A model generated the notes under the pieces. That model did not search any database. It saw only the letters and a list, made by a program, of their open reading frames with translations, and had not been told where the DNA came from. A DNA stretch of 14,702 nucleotides from an uncultured Caulobacteraceae bacterium (lineage in GTDB: Bacteria; Pseudomonadota; Alphaproteobacteria; Caulobacterales; TH1-2), in NCBI GenBank assembly GCA_937967425.1, contig CALBST010000119.1:1-14702 (forward strand), in the 5' to 3' direction. The first letter of the stretch is position 1; each line of letters opens with the position of its first letter. Below are positions 5,358-11,724 of the stretch, one piece after another. Position numbers and translations under genes: made by a program.

Positions 5358-7598
5358 ATGTTCGTGCGCGTCAGTTTCGCGGTTTTTGCTCTTGTGCTCG
5401 TGGCGGCCAGCGCGGTGGCGCAAACGCCCGCCAGTCAACGCTATGAAGGCGAGCTGACTTCACGCGCGCCGCGCGCTTCATTTGATCTGCAGCTCGAGGC
5501 CGGCCAGGTCGTAACGCTGACCACGGATTCGACGCAGAACCTCGATACGGTTTTGACGCTGAACGGCCCGAACGGGCGAACGGTCGCCGAGAACGATGAT
5601 GTTCAGCAGGGCATCTTGTCTTCGCGCATCGTTTATGTGGCGCAGTCTACGGGCCGGCACCGCGCCGTTGTGAGCGGCTATGGCGGCGCGCGCGGCGTGT
5701 TCGAACTCAACGTGACGTATGGGCTCGATGTCGGACTTTCCTCCGAAGCGCGCACGCTGCGCGAAGAGCGCATTACGTTTGACTCACGCCGCACCGAAGT
5801 ACGCTTCCCGGTCGATCTCAGCGCCAATGACACTTTCGTCGCCACCACCTATGCGGTCACCGCAAATCTCGATACGACGCTCGCGCTTCTCGACGCCAGC
5901 GGCGCCACGGTCTCGCAGAACGATGATCGCGGCGACGGCACGCTGAATTCGCAGCTTGTTTTCGAGGCCGCCGCGGCTGGCCGCTACCAACTCGTCGTCA
6001 GCACCTTTGGCGGCAATGGCGCCGGCGAAGCGATCGTCTCGCTCGCTCTCGATCCGAACGCGCAAGCGCCGTTCAATTTCGACACCATCGAACGCCGGCA
6101 GATCGCCGAATACGCAGGCACGATCAATGACAGCCAGCTGACGCGCGAATACCCGATCCGGTTGACAGCGGGGCAAACCGTGCTGGTCATGAGCGAAGCG
6201 ACCAGCGGCAATCTCGACACCGTGCTGACCTTGAACGATCCGGATGGCTACCCGGTTGCGATCAACGACGACCGTGGCGACGGCTCGTTCAACTCCGCTT
6301 TCGCCTATACCGCCACGGCGGCGGGCACATACACGCTCGAAGTTTCGCGTTATGCGCAATCCAATACCAGCGGCGCCTATCGCGTCGTTATTTCGGAAGT
6401 GGCTGCGTCAGTCGTTGATGACCTGCAGGCGCTGGTCGAGAACGCGATCACGCTGAGCGGCGAGGTTCACACCATCGAAACCCGCGATTTCCGCATGCAT
6501 TACACGCTCGAAGGCCGCGACGCGTCTACGCATGAATATGCGCGCCTTACGGCCGATGCGTTGCAGGAGGTGTTCGATATCCAGGTGAACCGTATCGGCT
6601 GGGCTGCGCCTGTGCGCGACCGCGACGGCCGCTACCGTGCCTATATCGGCGAAGCCGAGGGAAACATGGGCTATACCAAGCCCGTGCAGATCGTGTTCGA
6701 TAATCCGAACACGCCGAACGCACGCGAACGCTCGGCGGCGCGCGCCGTGCTGATGATTGACAATGATTTCCGCGGCATGGGCAAAAAGGCGCCGCCCGAA
6801 AGCCTGATGCGCGCAACCGCGACGCACGAACTCAATCACGTCATCCAATTCGGATACGATGCGCTCGAGGGTCTCAATTGGCTCTACGAGTCGACCGCTT
6901 CTTGGACCGAGACGACGACAGTCGGCGCCGATCAGGACGCGACGGATTACGTCGAAACCGATTACGCCCAGCCAGAACGCTGCTGGACCACACGCTCGCC
7001 TGGGTTCAACTACGCGCAGTGGACGCTGTTGCAATCGCTCGCTGATCAATATGGCGAGCGCATTGTCGTTCAGCTCTGGGAAAATGCCGCTGAGTACGAT
7101 GGCTTCGAAACCATGGAGCGGACGCTCGCAAGCGCGGGCACGACGATCCCGGAAGCGCTGCGGCGCTGGCGCGCCCAGAATTTCGCTCGCGACTACGATC
7201 TTGCGCCGCGCTTCACACGCTCCGTCCGTCTCGGCGGCACGATCAGCCGCGACGGCAATTGGACGCCGCGCGAGCGGATCGAGCAGCTCGGCGCCAGCTA
7301 TCTCGCGCTGCGGCTCACCGGGCCGCGCATGTTCACGCTGCGTGGCGATGCCAACATGGAGCTGGTGGGTCTTGGCCGGCGCAACGGCCAGATCGAAGTG
7401 GTTCCTCTTGGTCGCGGCGGCGTGTTCGATCCGACCGTTTATCAGTACGCGGCGATGATGGTGTTCAACCGGGCAATGCCGACGGCGCCGGGCTCATGCA
7501 GCGGCGCGAACTATTCGATCCAGGTGACGAATGCCGCGGGTGCGGCCCCGGCCGCACAATATCAGTTCGACGCCCGGCACTTCTCGCCGCCGTCGTAA
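5358..7598 (+). CDS. Secreted zinc metallopeptidase with three PPC-like domains
   Basis: The product has 746 residues from the ATG at 5358. The frame can be opened from a GTG at 5322, but the ATG places a clean signal peptide (MFVRVSFAVFALVLVAASAVAQ) at the N-terminus. Three PPC (bacterial pre-peptidase C-terminal) beta-sandwich repeats follow at about 29-121, 138-230 and 250-347, each with the signature NLDTxLxL..G..V..NDD; the second and third continue RGDG.(L/F)NS. The catalytic domain has HELNH (His490, Glu491, His494) and a likely third zinc ligand Glu511 in WLYESTASW, resembling the MXAN_6640-type putative metalloproteases of the gluzincin kind. Two cysteines (542 and 714) could pair. 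No sorting anchor is seen, so it is periplasmic or secreted. PPC domains normally sit C-terminal to the protease; here they precede it. Confidence 0.85.
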   Translation: MFVRVSFAVFALVLVAASAVAQTPASQRYEGELTSRAPRASFDLQLEAGQVVTLTTDSTQNLDTVLTLNGPNGRTVAENDDVQQGILSSRIVYVAQSTGRHRAVVSGYGGARGVFELNVTYGLDVGLSSEARTLREERITFDSRRTEVRFPVDLSANDTFVATTYAVTANLDTTLALLDASGATVSQNDDRGDGTLNSQLVFEAAAAGRYQLVVSTFGGNGAGEAIVSLALDPNAQAPFNFDTIERRQIAEYAGTINDSQLTREYPIRLTAGQTVLVMSEATSGNLDTVLTLNDPDGYPVAINDDRGDGSFNSAFAYTATAAGTYTLEVSRYAQSNTSGAYRVVISEVAASVVDDLQALVENAITLSGEVHTIETRDFRMHYTLEGRDASTHEYARLTADALQEVFDIQVNRIGWAAPVRDRDGRYRAYIGEAEGNMGYTKPVQIVFDNPNTPNARERSAARAVLMIDNDFRGMGKKAPPESLMRATATHELNHVIQFGYDALEGLNWLYESTASWTETTTVGADQDATDYVETDYAQPERCWTTRSPGFNYAQWTLLQSLADQYGERIVVQLWENAAEYDGFETMERTLASAGTTIPEALRRWRAQNFARDYDLAPRFTRSVRLGGTISRDGNWTPRERIEQLGASYLALRLTGPRMFTLRGDANMELVGLGRRNGQIEVVPLGRGGVFDPTVYQYAAMMVFNRAMPTAPGSCSGANYSIQVTNAAGAAPAAQYQFDARHFSPPS

Positions 7599-7603
7599 GG
7601 CGG

Positions 7604-8539
7604 CTATTCGAACAGTGAGCTGACGCTCTGCTCATTGGCGATGCGCCAGATCGCATCGCCAATGAGGGCGGCGACCGAGATTTCGCGCACCTTGGCGCTC
7701 TTATGCTTGCGCCCGTTCGGGTCGATCGAATTGGTGACGACCAGTTCCTTCAGCATGCTTTCATCGACGCGCTTGACCGCGCCGTTCGAGAGCACGCCGT
7801 GTGTGCAGTAAGCGGAAACGGACTTGGCCTTCTCCTTGAGCAGCGCTTCGGCGGCGTTGCAAAGCGTACCGCCGCTATCGACGATATCGTCGATCAGAAT
7901 GCAGTCGCGGCCTGCAACGTCGCCGATGATGTGCATCACTTCGCTGACGCCGGCTTTCTCGCGGCGCTTGTCGACGATGGCGAGATCGGCGCCGAGGCGG
8001 TTGGCCAATGCGCGCGCGCGGACGACGCCGCCGACGTCCGGCGAGACGATCATCAATTTCGTCGTATCTTTGCAGTTCTCGCGGATGTCGCGCTCGAGCA
8101 CCGGCGTCGAGAACAAATTATCCGTCGGGATGTCGAAGAAGCCTTGGATCTGACCCGCGTGCAGCTCAAGCGTCAGCACACGATTGGCGCCGGCCGTGGT
8201 GATGAGGTTCGCCACAAGCTTCGCCGAGATCGGCGTGCGGCCGCCGACTTTGCGGTCCTGCCGGCCGTAGCCGTAATAGGGGATCACCGCGGTGATGCGG
8301 CGCGCGGAGGCGCGGCGCAGCGCATCGATGCCGATCAGCAATTCCATCAAGTGGTCGTTGGCGGGGTACGACGTCGATTGCAGGATGAAGACGTCCTCGC
8401 CGCGGACGTTCTCCTGGATTTCGACGAAGATCTCATTGTCCTTGAACCGCTTGAACTCGGCCTGCGCCAGCGGCGTGTCGAGGTGTTCGGCGATCGCTTT
8501 GGCGAGCGGCGTGTTGGAATTGGCGGACAAGAGTTTCAT
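7604..8539 (-). CDS. prs: Ribose-phosphate pyrophosphokinase (PRPP synthase)
   Basis: The 311-residue enzyme transfers pyrophosphate from ATP to ribose 5-phosphate, making PRPP for purine, pyrimidine, His, Trp and NAD synthesis. Seen in the sequence: N-terminus MKLLSANSN, the [18 protein letters not shown] block (80-97), His127 in [12 protein letters not shown], the catalytic KRR (191-193) and the PRPP-binding [13 protein letters not shown] (213-225), ending SVSSLFE. Length and residues are those of a class I enzyme. The start is certain by homology, yet there is no good Shine-Dalgarno at the normal distance; an AAAGGAG lies 27 bases further up. It converges with the metallopeptidase gene with only five bases between the stops. 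A perfect 15-bp hairpin lies in its last codons. Confidence 0.98.
   Translation of the reverse strand: MKLLSANSNTPLAKAIAEHLDTPLAQAEFKRFKDNEIFVEIQENVRGEDVFILQSTSYPANDHLMELLIGIDALRRASARRITAVIPYYGYGRQDRKVGGRTPISAKLVANLITTAGANRVLTLELHAGQIQGFFDIPTDNLFSTPVLERDIRENCKDTTKLMIVSPDVGGVVRARALANRLGADLAIVDKRREKAGVSEVMHIIGDVAGRDCILIDDIVDSGGTLCNAAEALLKEKAKSVSAYCTHGVLSNGAVKRVDESMLKELVVTNSIDPNGRKHKSAKVREISVAALIGDAIWRIANEQSVSSLFE
7631..7666. repeat. Perfect 15-bp inverted repeat inside the 3' end of prs
   Basis: CTCATTGGCGATGCG (7631-7645), a 6-base loop CCAGAT, and CGCATCGCCAATGAG (7652-7666) are exact complements. On the minus strand the arms encode LIGDA and RIANE of PrsA. It lies 33 bases beyond the stop of the convergent metallopeptidase gene, so it would form a very stable hairpin in that transcript's 3' end as well as near the end of the prs mRNA. 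Neither side is followed by a T-run. Confidence 0.75.
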
Positions 8540-8634
8540 CGGAGCGGCCCCGTCGCTTGATGGACTGGCTCCTTTAAGCGCCGACTCGGGCGCGGCGAAA
8601 GCTTTTGCTGCACTTTAATGACAGAGGCGCGGCG
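8540..8634 (-). promoter_or_regulatory. Upstream region of prs
   Basis: This stretch, bounded by the dipeptidase-end hairpin, should hold the prs promoter. GCTTAAAG (minus strand, 8580-8573) is a 6-of-8 match to the Caulobacter -10, but no good -35 precedes it. AAAGGAG (8574-8568) is a strong Shine-Dalgarno-like sequence with no start codon at the right distance. No other clear signal is seen. Confidence 0.25.
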
Positions 8635-8652
8635 CGTGGCCGGGGCGCCACG
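8635..8652 (-). terminator. Hairpin after the dipeptidase gene, possible operon terminator
   Basis: CGTGGC (8635-8640) and GCCACG (8647-8652) form a 6-bp GC-rich stem with a 6-base loop, three bases past the dipeptidase stop. No U-run follows on the minus strand. It is a plausible end for the lgt operon transcript, though weak by intrinsic-terminator criteria. Confidence 0.4.
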
Positions 8653-8655
8653 ATT

Positions 8656-9432
8656 TCAGGGCGCTTCCGCCCCGGCATAGAGCGCTTCAGGTTCGTTTCG
8701 GAGCTTGGCCCACATCTGATCGCCGAATGAGAAGTGCCACCACTCCGATGGATTGGAAGCGAAACCAGCGTCCACCATGAGCCAGTAGAGCAACCGCCGG
8801 TTGGCGCGCGCCTCTTCGTTGGAGAACGAGAAGGCGGCTTCGTCGGTCTCGGTTTCAAAGCGGTTGGTGTGGGCGAGCGGCGAGGCGTCGTCGAAAAGCG
8901 AGCCCATCCAAAGCGGATCGCCGCCCCTCCAGCGGATGGTGAGATCGACGGCGCCGCCGGTTGAATGCGGCGAGGGCGCGTCCGCCCCGCTGCTCGGCGC
9001 CGCCCAATAATTTGTGACTTCAGCGGCGAGGTCGTCCGCACTCAAATGCGGCTTACGCTTGCGCAGTTCCGCCGGGAGCCAGCGATCGTGGAAGTAGGCT
9101 TGTACGGCTTGCGGGCGCCAGGCGTCGAAGACGAACAGTTCGAGCTCGGCTTCGGCGAGGCGCGCATTTACATCGCCTAGCCGCTCGGCGGCGCCTTGGC
9201 GGAGCGAAAGCGTCGTGATCGCGCCAGGGATGACCGCATAATAGGGTGGGTTGCGCGGTTGCGCGTAGAAGTTTTGACCGCGTACGCCGTAATCACTGAG
9301 TGCGACCAAGGGCTCCTGATTGGCGGCGCCATCGAACGCGATCGGCAACTCGCGATAGCCACGCGCGCGATGCTCAGGCGGAGGCGGTATGGCTTTGTCG
9401 CGCAGTGCGCCGAGTGAACCGAAAATGCTCAT
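8656..9432 (-). CDS. D-alanyl-D-alanine dipeptidase (VanX/DdpX-like, peptidase M15D)
   Basis: The 258-residue protein starts at the ATG at 9432, which overlaps the pgeF TGA as ATGA; a longer open frame to 9585 only runs back through pgeF. Zinc-site motif SxHxxGxAxD is intact as SPHSTGGAVD (His156, Asp163), and the second motif is EWWHF (catalytic Glu230, ligand His233). Arg106 in DAWRP matches the conserved VanX arginine. The family hydrolyses free D-Ala-D-Ala. With no signal peptide, it is probably cytoplasmic. Nothing around it looks like a van resistance cluster, so cell-wall dipeptide turnover is more likely than glycopeptide resistance. It is the last gene of the lgt operon. Confidence 0.9.
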   Translation of the reverse strand: MSIFGSLGALRDKAIPPPPEHRARGYRELPIAFDGAANQEPLVALSDYGVRGQNFYAQPRNPPYYAVIPGAITTLSLRQGAAERLGDVNARLAEAELELFVFDAWRPQAVQAYFHDRWLPAELRKRKPHLSADDLAAEVTNYWAAPSSGADAPSPHSTGGAVDLTIRWRGGDPLWMGSLFDDASPLAHTNRFETETDEAAFSFSNEEARANRRLLYWLMVDAGFASNPSEWWHFSFGDQMWAKLRNEPEALYAGAEAP

Positions 9433-10232
9433 CCCAGCATGATGACGCTGCAATTGCGGCCATAATCGCCCGCTTTCTCGTGCACCGAACGGCGATGCGA
9501 ATGAAGGTGCGTGGATTCGGCGTAGGTATCGAGCGGCAGACTTTCGATGTTGCGTACGCCCGCGGCTTCCAAGCGCGATGCGCAAAAGCCGGGGAGGTCG
9601 AAGTGAAAGCGATCGCCCGCGCCGATAACGAAAAAGCGCGCAAAGCTTGGATCGGCGGCGATGAACTCGGCTTCAAACTCAGGGCCGACTTCGTATGAGT
9701 TTTGATGGATGCAGGGGCCGATAGCGGCGGCGACGCGTGCCCGCTCGGCGCCATGTTCTTCCATCAGCCGCACGGTGCTTTCGATGACGCCGCCAATCGC
9801 GCCGCGCCAGCCAGCGTGAGCGGCGCCGATCACGTTGGCTTCGCGGTCGGCGAAAAGGATCGGCGTGCAGTCAGCGGTGAGGATGGAGATGGCGAGGCGC
9901 GGCGTTGTTGTCACCAGCGCGTCGGCCCGCGGGCGTTCGCCTTCCCACGGCGCGTCGATGAAGACGGCGGTGGGGGAGTGAACTTGATGCACGCCGGTAA
10001 GCTGATCGCGTTGCACGCCAAACGCTGCGGCGATACGGCGGCGGTTTTCGAGGACATTGGTGGGATCGTCGTTCGAGCCTGTGCCGGCGTTGAGCGAGGC
10101 GTAGATGCCGGACGACACGCCGCCTTCGCGGCCGAAGAAGCCGTGCTTCACACCAGCGAGAACGCTCGCGCCCCAGGATGGAGGCGCGCTCAAAATCCCG
10201 CGGGCGGCGGCAGGTTGGGGCTCGAGAGACAT
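9429..10232 (-). CDS. pgeF: Peptidoglycan editing factor PgeF (laccase-domain/YfiH family)
   Basis: The 267-residue protein belongs to the multicopper-oxidase-like YfiH family; E. coli PgeF keeps L-Ser out of position 1 of the peptidoglycan stem. The metal ligands are present: His85 (QVHS), Cys122 (TADCTP) and His139 (AAHAGWRG), with the usual spacing. The family N-terminal signature HGFFGREGGVS is at 30-40. The ATG at 10232 gives a 43-base overlap with midA and has no Shine-Dalgarno. A TTG at 10193 would instead create a TTGA overlap with the midA stop and lose only 13 unconserved residues, so the start is uncertain. The gene ends in an ATGA overlap with the dipeptidase. Confidence 0.93.
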   Translation of the reverse strand: MSLEPQPAAARGILSAPPSWGASVLAGVKHGFFGREGGVSSGIYASLNAGTGSNDDPTNVLENRRRIAAAFGVQRDQLTGVHQVHSPTAVFIDAPWEGERPRADALVTTTPRLAISILTADCTPILFADREANVIGAAHAGWRGAIGGVIESTVRLMEEHGAERARVAAAIGPCIHQNSYEVGPEFEAEFIAADPSFARFFVIGAGDRFHFDLPGFCASRLEAAGVRNIESLPLDTYAESTHLHSHRRSVHEKAGDYGRNCSVIMLG

Positions 10233-11233
10233 ATGACTTTGAACAATGCGCCCATTTCGTCGGCGTGGGTCAAGCGGCGGACTTCACGCTTCAGGCGCTC
10301 GGCGTGGGTTGGATTGGCGCGCGCCAGCGCTTCGGCGCGAAATTCGATGCCTAGCGCATGCAGGAATGCGCCCTGCGTGATCGGGCCGTGGACCTGCAGG
10401 CTGGCGTCGGACGCCAATTGCGCGATGCGGCTGAAATCGACGTGCGCGGTGAGGTCGGCTTCGCCCGGCGTTTCGATCGGATCGACTTTCTTGTGACGCT
10501 TCAGTGCTTGCAACGTGTCCGCGCCTTCAGGCTTGGCGTAGCCGTAATCGATGATGAGCACGCGGCCGGGCGCATCGTGTAGCCGGCGCTCGATGTCATA
10601 GATGATGCTGTCCAGTCCCGGCGCAATCTCGCGCACGGCGCCGACTTCATCTTCGCTGTCGGGAGCTGGGATTGCGGCGCTTAGGCCAAACGTCAGGTTT
10701 TCCGCCTCGTCGAGTCCGACAAGCTTTTCGTGCCAGCCATCTTCACCGCGCACGAACTGCCGGATCGGCAAACAATCGAAGAATTCGTTGGCGACGATGA
10801 TGCAGGGCCCGGGCGAAACGTCCTCGATCCGCGATTCCCACTCGGCGTCTGGCACACGCTCAGCTTGCGCGTCGCGCAGCGGCGGGCTGGTTTCGACCAG
10901 CACCACGGTCGCGGCCTCATGCATGCCCTCGATGCGCTTGGTCGCGCGGATCGCGTCTTCCATCAGCACGCCGCGGCCGGGGCCCAGCTCGATCCAGTTG
11001 AACGCCGGCTTGCCGAGCACGTCCCACTCATGCGCGCACCAGAGGCCGATGAGCTCCCCGAACATCTGGCTCGCCTCAGGCGCCGTTAAAAAATCGGCGT
11101 TTGCGCCGCCAATGCTGGGGCGGGTGGCGTAGTAGCCGTCGTCCGGATCGTAGAGGCATGCGCCCATATATTCCGCGATGGTCAGCGGGCCGTTGTCGCG
11201 GATGTGTTCGATGAGCTTATCGCGCAGGCTCAT
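10190..11233 (-). CDS. Class I SAM methyltransferase of the MidA/NDUFAF7 family
   Basis: The 347 residues match the DUF185/MidA family in length and motifs: DPDDGYYATR (29-38), the ADFLTAPEASQMFGE block (46-60), the SAM motif IELGPGRG (81-88) and NEFFDCLPIRQF further on. The mitochondrial homologue NDUFAF7 dimethylates an arginine of the 49-kDa subunit of respiratory complex I, so a complex I maturation role is likely here. The ATG at 11233 overlaps the TGA of the DUF559 gene as ATGA, so it is translationally coupled. In many Alphaproteobacteria this gene directly follows lgt; here a nuclease-like gene lies between. Confidence 0.92.
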   Translation of the reverse strand: MSLRDKLIEHIRDNGPLTIAEYMGACLYDPDDGYYATRPSIGGANADFLTAPEASQMFGELIGLWCAHEWDVLGKPAFNWIELGPGRGVLMEDAIRATKRIEGMHEAATVVLVETSPPLRDAQAERVPDAEWESRIEDVSPGPCIIVANEFFDCLPIRQFVRGEDGWHEKLVGLDEAENLTFGLSAAIPAPDSEDEVGAVREIAPGLDSIIYDIERRLHDAPGRVLIIDYGYAKPEGADTLQALKRHKKVDPIETPGEADLTAHVDFSRIAQLASDASLQVHGPITQGAFLHALGIEFRAEALARANPTHAERLKREVRRLTHADEMGALFKVICLSSPNLPPPAGF

Positions 11234-11724
11234 GATTTGCGCCGCGGCGGCAGCGTGCGGTTCGCGCGCGTGCGCCGGCGCAGATGCACAGGGATTTCCC
11301 CCTCCTCTCGAGAGGAGGGGGGTAGGGGGTGGGGTGAGGCGACGGCGTTTGAGCTTTGTGCAATGTCATCGCCGCGCGCGTTCTGAGAGGTCGGAGTTCC
11401 ACCCCGCCCCCTGCCCCCTCCCCTCAAGGGGAGGGGGAGCGCGGCTTTCACTGCGTCGATGATCGCCTTGCTATCGTGCGTCGCTTCACTGCGGATGCGC
11501 ACCACTTTCCAGCCTTTGCCTTCAATGTGAGCTTGGCGTTGCGCGTCGTATTCCGGACGGCCCGGAAAGTCGTGGACGGCGCCATCGATCTCGATCGCTA
11601 CGCGCGCGCGGCGAATGGCGAAGTCGACGGTGTAGCGGCCGATATGGTGCTGCCGCACGACGTGAATGCCTTCGTCGCGCAAGCTTCTAAGCGCTTGCCA
11701 TGCGCGGTCTTCGCCCGAATTCAC
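11230..11724 (-). CDS. DUF559 endonuclease-like protein with a repeat-derived C-terminus
   Basis: The 164-residue product has a DUF559 core (about 5-95), a small PD-(D/E)xK-type fold related to Vsr mismatch endonucleases. The sequence shows RYTVDF with Asp34, AIEIDG with Glu45 and Asp47, and the family ending GKGWKVVRIRSE followed by AIIDAVKAAL. After residue 95 the sequence turns low-complexity (RGGGRGRGG, then PHPLPPSSREEG and an Arg-rich tail). This part is encoded by two palindromic elements and the DNA between them. The start is GTG at 11724, overlapping the lgt TGA as GTGA; the stop overlaps the midA ATG. The substrate and role are unknown for this family in general. Confidence 0.8.
   Translation of the reverse strand: MNSGEDRAWQALRSLRDEGIHVVRQHHIGRYTVDFAIRRARVAIEIDGAVHDFPGRPEYDAQRQAHIEGKGWKVVRIRSEATHDSKAIIDAVKAALPLPLRGGGRGRGGTPTSQNARGDDIAQSSNAVASPHPLPPSSREEGEIPVHLRRRTRANRTLPPRRKS
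11298..11337 (+). repeat. GC-rich palindromic element, copy A
   Basis: The core is a perfect 24-base palindrome (11298-11321): CCCCCTCCTCTC followed by its reverse complement. A G-rich arm GGTAGGGGGTGGGGTG follows (11322-11337). It is read on the minus strand as HPLPPSSREEGE of the DUF559 protein. It resembles the dispersed palindromic elements that are common in alphaproteobacterial genomes. Confidence 0.75.
11399..11437 (-). repeat. GC-rich palindromic element, copy B (opposite orientation)
   Basis: The core CCCCCTCCCCT (11414-11424), loop CA, AGGGGAGGGGG (11427-11437) is an 11-bp perfect stem. The adjoining arm, read on the minus strand, is CAGGGGGCGGGGTGG. It aligns with copy A over nearly the whole length but in the opposite orientation, with about 60 bases between copies. 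It encodes PLPLRGGGRGRGG of the DUF559 protein. Confidence 0.75.

Noticed and set aside
7703..8560. 285-codon open frame opposite prs
   Set aside because: Antisense shadow of a certain gene; composition bias is typical of GC-rich reverse frames.
8656..9432. Glycopeptide (vancomycin) resistance gene vanX
   Set aside because: Motifs are shared, but there is no vanH, vanA-type ligase or VanRS system nearby; it sits in a housekeeping envelope operon.
9433..9585. N-terminal extension of the dipeptidase by 51 residues
   Set aside because: The extension lies wholly inside pgeF; the ATGA overlap at 9432-9429 is the natural start.
9702..10496. 264-codon plus-strand frame across pgeF and midA
   Set aside because: Shadow of two well-supported genes; no motif and no ribosome binding site.
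11298..11437. CRISPR-like or intrinsic terminator reading of the palindromic pair
   Set aside because: There are only two copies in inverted orientation with no spacer series, they lie inside an open frame upstream of coupled genes, and no T-run follows.
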